A model generated the notes under the pieces. That model ran no database searches. It worked only from the letters and a program-made list of their open reading frames with translations, and had not been told where the DNA came from. From Clostridium kluyveri (lineage in GTDB: Bacteria > Bacillota > Clostridia > Clostridiales > Clostridiaceae), in assembly GCF_001902295.1 (NCBI RefSeq), contig NZ_CP018335.1:744001-808000 (forward strand): a stretch of DNA of 64,000 nucleotides, given 5' to 3'. Shown here in pieces: positions 17,585 to 26,098 of this stretch (within the stretch, counting starts at the first letter, position 1; each line of letters begins with the position of its first letter). A program made the translations under genes and the position numbers.

Positions 17585-17782
17585 ATGACACGTAACAGTA
17601 ATAATTTAGTAGTTCCACAGGCTAGAGAAGCTTTAAATAGATTTAAAATGGAGTCAGCTAGAGAGGTAGGAGTAGATCTAAAGAATGGATATAATGGAGA
17701 TCTTACTTCAAGAGAAGCTGGCTCTATAGGTGGAAATATGGTTAAGAAAATGGTTGAAGCTTATGAGCAGGGCTTAAAGTAG
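17585..17782 (+). CDS. Alpha/beta-type small acid-soluble spore protein
   Basis: 65 residues with AAGGAG 8 nt before the ATG. Family features in order: VVPQAREALNRFKMESAREVGV, which covers the germination protease site region (KMEsA.E.GV), and TSREAGSIGGNMVKKMVEAYE, the second conserved DNA-binding helix. Such proteins coat spore DNA and are made in the forespore under sigma-G; I could not place the promoter with confidence. A terminator follows immediately. It marks the host as a spore former. Confidence 0.92.
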   Translation: MTRNSNNLVVPQAREALNRFKMESAREVGVDLKNGYNGDLTSREAGSIGGNMVKKMVEAYEQGLK

Positions 17783-17794
17783 GAATGTAATAAG

Positions 17795-17830
17795 AGCCTG
17801 TGCCTTGAGGGTGCAGGCTTTGGCTTTTTT
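17795..17830 (+). terminator. Terminator of the SASP gene
   Basis: AGCCTGTGCC pairs with GGTGCAGGCT, followed by TTGGCTTTTTT, 13 nt after the SASP stop. Confidence 0.8.
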
Positions 17831-17918
17831 ATCTGGAATTACATATATTTATAGATAAGAGTGAAGTTTATATAATTATAAAAGCCTCAACTTAAAACTA
17901 AGCTGGAGCTATATTACT

Positions 17919-18310
17919 TTAAATATCTACATAATCTAAAAAGTGTAATTTATCCATTGTTGTAACTAATTTTATGCGTTCACCTTTTTTTATGTTTTTA
18001 CTAGTTCTTTGTTTTCCACCTCTAATATTATAAGCATATGATAAGTCCACTAAATTCTTTTGAGTAATGTTATGTTTTGCAGCTATATCCTTCTGTGATC
18101 CATAATTTAAGCTAGCCTTCATATTTCTATATGATTGTAATATGATACGAGATTTTCTAAATCTTTCATCTCATTTTTAAACAATATTCGTAAAATTTAT
18201 ACTTATCCATTAAATCAACAGGAATTACATCTCCATAGTTTTCTAATATAAATTTTAAAAATATCTCTTTCTGACAATGTGGTTTTTTGAACTCTTCAAA
18301 ATTGATTCTT
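17919..18310 (-). pseudogene. Frameshifted hypothetical protein
   Basis: Two overlapping minus-strand frames look like one protein. The upstream part reads INFEEFKKPHCQKEIFLKF, ENYGDVIPVDLMDKYKFYEYC and ends at a TGA. The downstream part starts in the next frame, ERFRKSRIILQSYRNMKAS, then QKDIAAKHNITQKNLVDLSYAYNIR, a helix-turn-helix-like stretch, and ends FLDYVDI. The 67-residue piece from the internal ATG lacks a ribosome site. I do not recognise the family. It may be a mobile-element protein. Confidence 0.35.
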
Positions 18311-18416
18311 TTTTTGATTATATAAGCTTTATATACACACTAAATAGAAAACATTGGTGATAAAGCTAGTATTCCATATTTTCAACATAGGAAATATTTA
18401 CAACTTCTATCATTAC

Positions 18417-18474
18417 AAAAAGTCTACGTCATTTATGATACGGTTCACCGTAACAAGTATAACGTAGACTTTTA
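18417..18474 (-). terminator. Terminator after ugd
   Basis: AAAAGTCTACGT and ACGTAGACTTTT are perfect inverted repeats enclosing an inner CGGTTCACCG hairpin. On the minus strand the stem is followed by a T-rich stretch; it probably works in both directions. Confidence 0.75.
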
Positions 18475-18506
18475 CTTATTAATCAGTTACAATCCTATAA
18501 TCAACA

Positions 18507-19832
18507 CTAACGACCAACTGAAAAATACTTGAAGCCTTTTTTTATCATAGGTTCATTATCATATATATTTCGGAAATCAAAAAAATAATCACCTTTCATA
18601 TTTGATTTAATCTTATCCAGATTAAGACTTCTAAATTGATTCCATTCTGTAATAAGTATTATAGCATCTACACCCTCTGAAGCATCATATTCATCCTCAC
18701 AGAATTTTATGATTTCTATGTCAAACTTATTAAAGGATTCCAATGCGCTATTCATAGCCTTGGGGTCATACACTCTGAATTGTGCCCCATGAAGAGATAG
18801 CTCTTTAATGATAGTCAACGATGGGGATTCTCTCATATCATCAGTATTATTTTTAAAGGACAAACCTAACACAGCAAATATTTTTCCATCCAGGGGCCCC
18901 ATCTCCCCTTTAATCTTATTAACCATCCTCATCTTTTGTTTTTCATTTGCATTAATTGTTGCCTTTACAATTCCAAGTTCGCACTCATAAATTTCTCCAA
19001 TGTTTACTAGAGCCTTAGTGTCCTTAGGAAAACAACTTCCACCATATCCCGGTCCTGTGTGAAGAAACTTGGAGCCAATCCTCCCATCCATACCCATTCC
19101 CTTGGCAACTTGCTGAATATTGGCACCGGTTTTTTCGCATAACTCTGACAATTCGTTAATGAAGGATATCTTTGTGGCAAGAAAAGCATTGGAAGCGTAC
19201 TTTATTAATTCTGCTGTCTCAATATTTGCTATAATGAAAGGAGTCTCGTTTATATATAAAACTCTGTACACTTCTTTCATTATATCTATTGCATGCTGTG
19301 ACTCAGCTCCTATTACAACTCTATCAGCATGAGTAAAATCTTGAATAGCTGAACCCTGTCTTAAAAATTCGGGATTGGAAACTACATCAAAATCAATACA
19401 GAGTCCTCGATTGCTCAATTCTCCTCTGATTATTTTTTTAACCGTTTGACCCGTTCCCACTGGAACTGTTGACTTATCAACAACAATCTTATACTCGTCC
19501 ATGGAATGGCCTATTTGGCGTGCCACCTCGTAAACATTAGATAAATCGGCACCACCATCAACGTTTGATGGAGTTCCTACTGCAATGAATATTACATCGC
19601 TTTTTTTTATAACTTCATTAATGTCTGTTGTAAAGCCAATTCTTTTATAATATAAATTTCTAAATAGTAAATCTTCTAGCCCAGGTTCATATATTGTAGG
19701 ATTTCCATTGTTTAGTCGGAGAATGATGTCTTCATTTTTATCATGGCATATTATCTGCCAGCCAAAGTCTGATAAGCAAAGGCCTGTAACAAGCCCCACA
19801 TATCCAGTTCCAATTATACCTATTTTAATCAT
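18507..19832 (-). CDS. ugd: UDP-glucose 6-dehydrogenase
   Basis: 441 residues, full family length. Oxidises UDP-glucose to UDP-glucuronate with two NAD+. The N-terminal Rossmann motif GTGYVG is at 8-13; VGTPSNVDGGADLS and DKSTVPVGT follow; SNPEFLRQGSA is the family signature; the central dimer helix runs around 205-240; the catalytic Cys is C267 in GGSCFPKDT; the C-terminal UDP-binding domain contains GLSFKNNTDDMRESPS. It lies 11 nt downstream of a GT4 glycosyltransferase on the same strand, so the pair is one operon, giving uronic-acid sugar for a glycolipid or teichuronic-type polymer. A terminator closes the operon. Confidence 0.95.
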   Translation of the reverse strand: MIKIGIIGTGYVGLVTGLCLSDFGWQIICHDKNEDIILRLNNGNPTIYEPGLEDLLFRNLYYKRIGFTTDINEVIKKSDVIFIAVGTPSNVDGGADLSNVYEVARQIGHSMDEYKIVVDKSTVPVGTGQTVKKIIRGELSNRGLCIDFDVVSNPEFLRQGSAIQDFTHADRVVIGAESQHAIDIMKEVYRVLYINETPFIIANIETAELIKYASNAFLATKISFINELSELCEKTGANIQQVAKGMGMDGRIGSKFLHTGPGYGGSCFPKDTKALVNIGEIYECELGIVKATINANEKQKMRMVNKIKGEMGPLDGKIFAVLGLSFKNNTDDMRESPSLTIIKELSLHGAQFRVYDPKAMNSALESFNKFDIEIIKFCEDEYDASEGVDAIILITEWNQFRSLNLDKIKSNMKGDYFFDFRNIYDNEPMIKKGFKYFSVGR

Positions 19833-19843
19833 TTATCTTTCCC

Positions 19844-20977
19844 CTAGGCACTGATAGTACTCCTTTCTTTCAACACTTCCCTGTATATATCCATAAGTCC
19901 ATCAATAATTTTATCCCAAGATCTACTTTTACCCGAATTTATACCATTAATTGTTATATATTCTCTTAGAGTCTTATTTTCTATTAGTTCTGTCATGCAG
20001 TGAGTTAATTGTTCACTATTTCTTGCCTTAAATTTAAGGCCATTTTGCTTGTGCTTTATAATTTCTTTAACTCCTCCTGCATCAGCACCAATTACAGCAA
20101 GACCCGAGGTCATAGCTTCTAAGACCACATTTCCAAAGGTTTCTGTAGAAGATGGACATACAAATATATCACTGGAAGCATATATCTCCGAAAGCTCCCT
20201 TCCTTTTTTAAATCCAGTAAAAATTGTGTCTTCAGGATATATGCCTCTACACTTTTCCATATAGGGTCCATCTCCTGTTATAATTAGAGCAACTTTATCT
20301 CTATGCTTTTCTTTTATTGTTTTATAACTCTCTCTCAGAATATCTAAATCTTTTTCAATAGATACTCTGCCCACATATAAAAATACCGTTTTATTTTCAA
20401 TCCCAAGTTTCTTTCTCAAGGCATTATTTCTATAGCCTGGATTGAATCTTTGAGAGTCTATTCCTCTTGAAAATATTTCCACATTGCTTATGCCATTTTT
20501 ATTTAGCAAATTTTGAGCTTCATTGGAGGGACATAAAGTTATATTATTTTGATTATGAAACCACTTCATATAATTCCAAATATGCTGTTTTAAGAAATCC
20601 AGTTTATAGTAATTAGCATATTGTGAAAAATTCGTTGTGTAATTAGAAATGGTTGGTATGTTGTATTTTTTACCATAATAAAGACCCGTGAAACCCATGT
20701 TAAATTCCGTCATCAAGTGTATGATATCCGGCTTGAAATCAGATAAGATTCTAGAAATTCTAAATAAATTTGGTATAGCCAACCTGCATTCAGGATACAG
20801 GAAAAACTTTAAACTATAAAATCTCTCTGTACGCAAATCTATACTATCATCATATTTTGGTACAAAAACCTTATATTCTACATTGTTATTTTCAAAATAC
20901 CTAATCAACTTATTTAGTGTATTTGAAACTCCATTTATCTGTGGATTGAATGTATCCGAGAATAATGCAATTTTCAT
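19844..20977 (-). CDS. GT4-family glycosyltransferase
   Basis: 377 residues, a complete GT-B fold. N-terminal domain: MKIALFSDTFNPQINGVSNT with the glycine-rich acceptor loop, and PDIIHLMTEFNMGF. C-terminal donor domain: SRGIDSQRFNPG, FLYVGRVSIEKDL, LIITGDGPY, and the EX7E motif ETFGNVVLEAMTSG. GGAGGGA precedes the ATG. It closely resembles the MgtA/GT4 alpha-glycosyltransferases that decorate diacylglycerol or phosphatidylinositol. With ugd next to it, transfer of glucuronic acid (or glucose) to a membrane lipid is a reasonable guess but not shown. Intact. Confidence 0.9.
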   Translation of the reverse strand: MKIALFSDTFNPQINGVSNTLNKLIRYFENNNVEYKVFVPKYDDSIDLRTERFYSLKFFLYPECRLAIPNLFRISRILSDFKPDIIHLMTEFNMGFTGLYYGKKYNIPTISNYTTNFSQYANYYKLDFLKQHIWNYMKWFHNQNNITLCPSNEAQNLLNKNGISNVEIFSRGIDSQRFNPGYRNNALRKKLGIENKTVFLYVGRVSIEKDLDILRESYKTIKEKHRDKVALIITGDGPYMEKCRGIYPEDTIFTGFKKGRELSEIYASSDIFVCPSSTETFGNVVLEAMTSGLAVIGADAGGVKEIIKHKQNGLKFKARNSEQLTHCMTELIENKTLREYITINGINSGKSRSWDKIIDGLMDIYREVLKERSTISA

Positions 20978-21376
20978 TATTGCTCCCTCCTGTTAAAGTG
21001 TTAGTGTAAAGTTTCTCACACTATTTTTTAAATTTTCTCTTTATATATCAAGGTTACAAAGTTTTTTGAAATAAAAAACAATGACCACCTAATTTCATGT
21101 TATAAATGATTGCTAATTATGCTATGACTGTTGCTGCAGTTATTAAATCTACCGTGTTACTGGTGGTTACGGAAGTGAAAATGGTGCCCTTTATGGTGTT
21201 TCTCTTTGGGCTGCCTATTATAACTTTCTACGTCGTCGGTGGCAATTTCAGAGCATTTATTTCTGATGCAGTCAAGAGTGGCGATTATAACAACCAATCC
21301 CCATTTTGAGAAAAATTTATAACCATATCAATTCTTATGAAAATATTTTTTAAAATTATTTTTTCCATATTTCACT
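20978..21376. other. Control region of the GT4-ugd operon plus a doubtful small ORF
   Basis: An AGTGT..ACACT dyad lies 20-45 nt before the glycosyltransferase start on the minus strand and could be an operator. The rest is low-complexity AT-rich DNA, with one short plus-strand frame listed separately. Confidence 0.35.
21106..21309 (+). CDS. Doubtful small membrane protein
   Basis: 67 residues from a TTG (no ribosome site). Two hydrophobic segments, TVAAVIKSTVLLVV and MVPFMVFLFGLPIITFYVV, then a polar tail ending SGDYNNQSPF. Local GC content is higher than the neighbourhood, which favours real or foreign coding DNA. It somewhat resembles the small membrane proteins of filamentous phage modules, but I cannot assign it. 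It may be a fragment. Confidence 0.25.
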   Translation: MIANYAMTVAAVIKSTVLLVVTEVKMVPFMVFLFGLPIITFYVVGGNFRAFISDAVKSGDYNNQSPF

Positions 21377-21970
21377 TTACACTACCGTTAAATTTGTATA
21401 GGAATCCATTTCATTACAAGGTACGAATGTCATAGAATTAGTTAAGAAGAGACCTACTGACTCGCAAACCCAAGTAGCTGTGTTTACTGCATAAGAAATG
21501 TCTTTTTCCATAGATGCAATTTCAGACAAATACTTTAATCTCATGTTAAAAATAATAGATTTAATATTCTTTGTAAGATTGTTGTCTTCAATTTTTATTT
21601 CAAACTTTTCCTTTCTGGTTAATTCTAAAAATTTGAAATGAAGCTTCAATTCATATAAAAAATGATCGATAGATTTATTGAATATTTCTGTATTTAAATG
21701 ATACATACAAAAGAAATCACATGTATAGTGACATATTTCACCTAATTTAATTGAAAAATCTTTAACTGACGCTCCTCCTTTCATTAAATTATTTCCACAT
21801 GAACATACATAACTAAAATAATTATCAAAAGTATGTGAGACTTGATTTATCTTTAAAGATAAGTCAGGTTTTAAGTTACCATAAATAAAATACCTTTTAT
21901 CCAATTTCATTTTGTTTTTTAAGTGCTCATATATTATTTTAGAAATAGCAATATGTGTAAAAAAGTTCAT
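21377..21970 (-). CDS. Zinc-dependent phospholipase C-like protein
   Basis: 197 residues from the ATG at 21,970 (AGGAGG 10 nt upstream). It starts MNFFTHIAISKIIYEHL, then FIYGNLKPDLSL, QVSHTFDNYFSYV, LGEICHYTCDFFCMYHL: the spaced His/Asp pattern of the PF00882 family that holds a trinuclear zinc site. There is no signal peptide, unlike secreted phospholipase C toxins, so the substrate may be intracellular or different. The C-terminal half is less conserved. Monocistronic. The neighbourhood gives no further hint. Confidence 0.75.
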   Translation of the reverse strand: MNFFTHIAISKIIYEHLKNKMKLDKRYFIYGNLKPDLSLKINQVSHTFDNYFSYVCSCGNNLMKGGASVKDFSIKLGEICHYTCDFFCMYHLNTEIFNKSIDHFLYELKLHFKFLELTRKEKFEIKIEDNNLTKNIKSIIFNMRLKYLSEIASMEKDISYAVNTATWVCESVGLFLTNSMTFVPCNEMDSYTNLTVV

Positions 21971-22142
21971 TATTATCAAACCTCCTAACGCTAATGCATC
22001 TACTTATAATATACGCCTCTATTATAGATATGACTTTAAGTGGAGTTAAACCTTTGTCAACTCTTTGTTAAACTTTTTTGGCCCTAAATTAATAAAGTCA
22101 GTCAATTAGCTCCTATTTTTTAGTATTCAACATAATGATTCG

Positions 22143-22933
22143 GTGTATTTGCTAAGTCAATTTATTGAGGAGATGGTAACAGATTTGTATTCGACTTACT
22201 CCCGTATAAGGGAGAATCAGGCAACATCACGTCAGATGCTTAAAATTGTACTTTATTCTTATATGAATCACAACTATTCATCAAGAGCAATGGAACAATC
22301 TTGTTATAGAGATGTTAACTTCATGTATCTTTTAGAAGGCTCTCCTGTATCAGATCATTCTACGTTTGCAAGATTTCACAGTCTTCATTTTTCACCATGT
22401 ACAGAAACAATTATGTCTATATCAAAGAAAATACGCAGTTGTCATTTATCAAGCCGGCAAATTATGAGATATCCAAAACAAGAAAATATAAAAATGATAT
22501 AAGTAAAATAGAAAATATGAGTTACAATGGATTTAGAGACTATTATATTTGTAAAAATAATAAAAAACTAGCCGTAAATAGGACCATAAAAAGGAAGAGC
22601 AAGACTGATTATGTAAGTGAAAAAACAGTTTATACATGTGAAGATTGTAGTAACTGTGAGTACAAAAGCAAATGTATAAAAGGACACAACTGCAAAACCC
22701 CATTAGAAGAAAGAACTAAAAATATTGAAACTTTAAAGCTATTGAATATGCTTCGCAGAGAAAACCTTGAAAGAATTGTAAGTGAAGAAAATCATTCATT
22801 CAGGGAAGTTTTTGTGGGTAAAACTGATAAAAATATAAATCCAAAGACTATCTGGATGATCATCCATAAGAGGTGGAATATTGAAAACTCATGTTTTTAT
22901 CAGCTTAAAAGTTATTGTAATATGGAACATTGA
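22143..22933 (+). pseudogene. Chimeric transposase remnant (IS1182 type fused to an IS4-like tail)
   Basis: Part 1 (LLSQFIEEMVTDLYSTYSRIRENQATSRQMLKIV, YSSRAMEQSCYRDVNFMYLL, DHSTFARFHSLHF) is the N-terminal DUF772 domain of IS1182 transposases. A frameshift and deletion lead to part 2 (FIKPANYEISKTRKYKNDISK, VYTCEDCSNCEYKSKCI, NCKTPLEERTKN), the IS1182 zinc-ribbon linker. The DDE core is mostly absent. The last 45 residues, KTIWMIIHKRWNIENSCFYQLKSYCNMEH, look like the C-terminus of a different, IS4/IS1634-like transposase. So two dead elements were joined. Confidence 0.65.
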
Positions 22934-22938
22934 TTTAG

Positions 22939-23106
22939 GAATTTGACAAGCTGCTGGCCGAAAAAATACCCATAATATTCCAGAAAGAGCTGGATTACTT
23001 TGGGGAGGCTATCTGCGGAAAGGTGAATTCAGAAATTAAAAGCAGTGGTATATTAGCTTCCGCGTTTATAGAAGGAAAAGATATCGCAGATATAGTTGTT
23101 GCATAA
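22939..23106 (+). pseudogene. C-terminal gene remnant of unknown family
   Basis: A 55-codon open frame without start (KLLAEKIPIIFQKELDYFGEA, SEIKSSGILASAFIEGKDIADIVVA) with good codon use, followed after 30 nt by a clear terminator. It looks like the true end of a gene whose 5' part was replaced by the transposase remnant. The family was not recognised. Confidence 0.35.
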
Positions 23107-23133
23107 AATACAACAACTCCATAGAAATAATTC

Positions 23134-23170
23134 TAGCCTAGTAGGTAATTCCTGCTAGGCTTCATTTTTT
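23134..23170 (+). terminator. Rho-independent terminator
   Basis: GCCTAGTAGG pairs with CCTGCTAGGC across TAATT, followed by TTCATTTTTT. Confidence 0.75.
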
Positions 23171-23194
23171 ATGCCTCGATTAAGTGCATCTACA

Positions 23195-23290
23195 ATTTAA
23201 ATGCACTTCATGTTAAAGTTCGGCAAACCAGAAAAAGTAATCCTTATAATGCTTTCATGCATTTAAATACATCCCATGTTAAGGTGGGCC
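23195..23290 (+). repeat. Imperfect direct repeat, two 30-bp copies
   Basis: ATTTAAATGCACTTCATGTT (23,195) and ATTTAAATACATCCCATGTT (23,261), each followed by AAAGTTCGGC or AAGGTGGGCC. The copies are 66 bp apart and lie just after hicB's stop. Meaning unknown. Confidence 0.4.
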
Positions 23291-23295
23291 TATAA

Positions 23296-23697
23296 TTAAC
23301 TATTGATATTTAATTTTTCTTTTATTGCTTCCTGCAACAGCTGGGAAAAATTAATTTTATTTTCCTCCGCTTTATATTTTAGCCACTGGGGCATAGTCAC
23401 ATTGGTATTTACAGTTTTGTTGTTCATCTGGGCCCTTACAAGTTTCATATCAGCTATAATAGGGACAACAAAGTCACCTGTTTCAGTCTCAATTTTCTCT
23501 GGTAGCGTTGGCTGCGGTATATCGTCTTTATCATCCTCCATATTCCAGAGAAACAATTCTAACGCTTCTTTGGCCATATATAGTGCTTCATCTAAAGTAT
23601 CACCTTCGCTTATGCACCCTGGCAAGTCCGGGAAATGTATTGAATATCCACCTTCCTCACAGGATTCAAACACTGCTGGAAACATATATCTATCCAT
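23296..23697 (-). CDS. hicB: HicB-type antitoxin
   Basis: 133 residues from the ATG at 23,697 (AAGGAAG 7 nt upstream; a GTG three codons earlier overlaps the site). Residues 1-60 form the degraded RNase H-like HicB fold (FPAVFESCEEGGYSIHFPDLPGCISEGDTLDEALYMAKEALE). Residues 95-133 form a ribbon-helix-helix-like DNA-binding tail (TNVTMPQWLKYKAEENKINFSQLLQEAIKE). It neutralises HicA and represses its own promoter. It follows hicA by about 57 nt on the same strand. Intact, so the pair may be active and could stabilise this island. Confidence 0.92.
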   Translation of the reverse strand: MDRYMFPAVFESCEEGGYSIHFPDLPGCISEGDTLDEALYMAKEALELFLWNMEDDKDDIPQPTLPEKIETETGDFVVPIIADMKLVRAQMNNKTVNTNVTMPQWLKYKAEENKINFSQLLQEAIKEKLNINS

Positions 23698-23753
23698 TGT
23701 TTTCACTTCCTTTAGTAACTATTTATTTATATAATTTTAGGCGGTGTGGGGTT

Positions 23754-23939
23754 TTATTTCAGCCCCGCTTGCTTAAAGATTGATTCTAATGTTTTCTTTT
23801 TTAAGTCCTTGTGTCCGTGTATTGGCACTTGAACTTTACACTTTTTTGCCGGATGAATGAATTGTGCATGTGAACCATTCTGATTCTTCTTAACCCATCC
23901 ATTCGCCTTTAGAAGTTTAATAACTTCTCTTGCTGTCAT
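23754..23939 (-). CDS. hicA: HicA-type mRNA interferase toxin
   Basis: 61 residues, standard HicA length, with GGGAGGGAGA before the ATG. dsRBD-like fold: MTAREVIKLLKANGWVKKNQNGSHAQFIHP with the catalytic His in GSHAQF, then VQVPIHGHKDLKKKTLESIFKQAGL. Cleaves mRNA and tmRNA when free. Gene order toxin-antitoxin is the usual one. The system lies 0.7 kb from the ssrA-type attachment copy, but outside the integrated element. Confidence 0.92.
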   Translation of the reverse strand: MTAREVIKLLKANGWVKKNQNGSHAQFIHPAKKCKVQVPIHGHKDLKKKTLESIFKQAGLK

Positions 23940-24110
23940 TTCTCTCCCTCCCTACAATTATATTATAACGCGTATTGTAACACACGTAAATAGTTTTTAG
24001 AAAGTCTTTAAAAAATTTGGTAGGCTTTACTCTTGTGTATAAATATGGATAAACTATTACTATATTGTTACAATTAAATAAAATGTACATAAATGGGGGA
24101 AGGGATTATA

Positions 24111-24658
24111 TTGGAAAATAAAAACTTAGTAAAATGTAAAGTTTGCGGTGCAGATATTGCAAAGAATGCCCCAAAATGCCCACATTGTGGAGAAGACTAG
24201 CGAAATTTTTTTATGCGACATAAGGTATTATCTATAATAATTATTTTAATAGTATTGGATGGTATTGGTTCTGCACGGAATAATGGGGATGATAAGACAG
24301 CTACTACAAATTCTACAAAACAGGATACTACTAATAACGCCACAAAACCTAAAGTAAAAGACAAAAAATATAGTTATGATAAGTTCATGCAGATTGAAAT
24401 AGGTATGACTTACGAACAGGTTAAAGTAATTCTAGGAGATGATACAGAAGAATTTTCTACAGGTGATGGAGAGACTAAAACTATAGCATATAGATGGAAA
24501 AACAGTGATGGAAGTAATCTCTCTGTAACGTTGCAAGGGGATAGAGTCATGAATAAGACACAAACATTTTTACAAAGCATGGATGTTAAAATAACTATGG
24601 ATAAATATAATCAAATTGAAAATAGAATGAGTTATGACCAAGTAATTGTGGATTTGAT
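24111..24658 (+). pseudogene. Zinc-ribbon membrane protein with DUF3862/SmpA-like repeats, stop-interrupted and truncated at att
   Basis: From the TTG at 24,111 (GGGGGAAGGG upstream) the frame gives KCKVCGADIAKNAPKCPHCGED, a zinc ribbon, then an in-frame TAG (24,198-24,200). The same frame continues RNFFMRHKVLSIIIILIVL, a TM helix, a Thr/Lys linker, and YDKFMQIEIGMTYEQVKVILGDD, a BamE/DUF3862-type repeat; a second repeat starts YNQIENRMSYDQVIVDLIG. There it enters the tmRNA-like att sequence and ends in non-homologous codons. So one nonsense codon plus loss of the C-terminus. An alternative is a shorter active protein from ATG 24,213, but no ribosome site supports it. Confidence 0.6.
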
Positions 24659-24695
24659 TGGTGGAGGCGAGGGGAGTCGAACCCCTGTCCGAAAG
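24659..24695 (+). other. Attachment site copy (attL) = 3' end of ssrA
   Basis: 37 bp identical to 37,771-37,807, the 3' terminus of the tmRNA gene including the CCA end and T-arm (begins TGGTGGAGGCGAGGGGAGTC). It marks the distal end of an integrated element. Confidence 0.85.
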
Positions 24696-24756
24696 ACCGC
24701 TATTGCAGTTATCAACCCAGCATTATCAATGTGTTTCACAGTTTTATATTAAAAGT

Positions 24757-24770
24757 CCTTATCGGAGTGT
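24757..24770 (+). other. Putative integrase arm site, left end
   Basis: CCTTATCGGAGTGT lies 62 nt inside attL and differs by one base from CCTTATCGGACTGT at the other end. Assignment as an arm-type site is inference. Confidence 0.45.
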
Positions 24771-26098
24771 CTGATTTTTACTGTTATTTACATTATAGCA
24801 TAAGAGAGTTGAAAGTAACATACCAGAAAATATTGGTTATAGCGAAGATAGTTACAATGCAACCAAATGTAACCAAAATAAAACATACCAATTGATAATC
24901 TATTGATAATACTACTTTTCACGTTATAAATTATCTTTCACGTTGCAGGATGTTTTTACCTCTTTTAGCTGAACTATATCCAGTTTACAAGGGGTTCTTC
25001 CCACATTGCCTATTCTTCAATTTCACAATATTCTCTCTGTAAGACTGCGAATAATCAATCCTAAACCTTGTTATGACCTCTGGATATAAGTTACCTGTGA
25101 AAGCCACTGTTCTTGAGGGGCTTTAAAATGAGTTTTAAAGAGGGAAGACAAAATTAAGCCATTCTATGTAAAACACCCCCAATACATCCACTAATTCACA
25201 AATCACAAACACAAATAAATAAAAAAGCCTATATGATATATGGAATCTCATTGAGTTCCTTGGAAACAAAAACAGATAAATGATATGACATAGGTAAGTG
25301 TAACGAAGTCATTGTTTGTTTTAGATGGTGCTTTTAAGATTACAGGAGAAGGGTTTATAGAACGATAGAAAGATAATCTTTTTTCGGTTGGAACTGTGGG
25401 ATAGTAAGAAGAGATGTTAACAGTGCTATCAAGATGATAGTACCGAGAGGGTAGTAAAAACAGGTGTAAAGGTAGATGGTATAGGTACCTTCCTCGTTGG
25501 GGCAAGATGTCTCCACAAAAAAACAAGAGGATACTCCAATATAAATATGAGTGGTGCTGATTACTATGAAGTTGATAAGCTAGCAATTGTCAAAATCATT
25601 CAAAGACATGAAGACGAACTTGTTCCAGATGGAGCAGTAAAAATTAAGGGTAAAGAGTTTCATGAACAGTATAGTCAAGATGACGAGACTGTGAAAATCA
25701 TTCAAACAGGAATAATGATTGATGGATGGAGTTCCTACACTAGAGAAAGAAAAACTCGGAGAAATAAAAGGGTCGCCTACAGGCTGTAGACGAGCTAAAT
25801 AAAGCAGGATATTAATACATAGGTACAATTTTGAACTCATCTGATTTCTTCTAAGAGAATATAAAAGTTTTAGAGGACAGCTCAAGTTTGGGCAGTCAAA
25901 ACCAAAGTCTATATTCAACATTTAGAAAACGGAAAGTCCCGTTTTGGGGATTTTTTTCATATCAAGTACCTATAAAACAGGATGAAGTTGGTAAGTATAG
26001 AAACTCAATATAAAAAAATTAGATGGGCGGAATTTTCCGCTGGAACTCATGTCATCAAATACAATATGATGGAACAATAAAAGAATATTACCTATTTT
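24771..26098. other. 1.3 kb with no convincing gene
   Basis: Left end of the integrative element. A plus-strand frame at 25,547-25,789 (KIIQRHEDELVPDGAVKIKG..) has no ribosome site and no recognised family, so it is at most a fragment. A palindrome GCGGAA-TTCCGC occurs near 26,030. Several short A/T-rich repeats exist but nothing I can name. Confidence 0.4.

Noticed and set aside
24659..24695. tRNA gene suggested by GGGAGTCGAACCCC
   Set aside because: Only the T-arm and acceptor end of tmRNA are present; the rest of a tRNA is missing. It is an att duplicate.
25547..25789. 80-codon plus-strand frame
   Set aside because: No ribosome site, no recognisable family, short and flanked by stops. 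Not supported as a gene.
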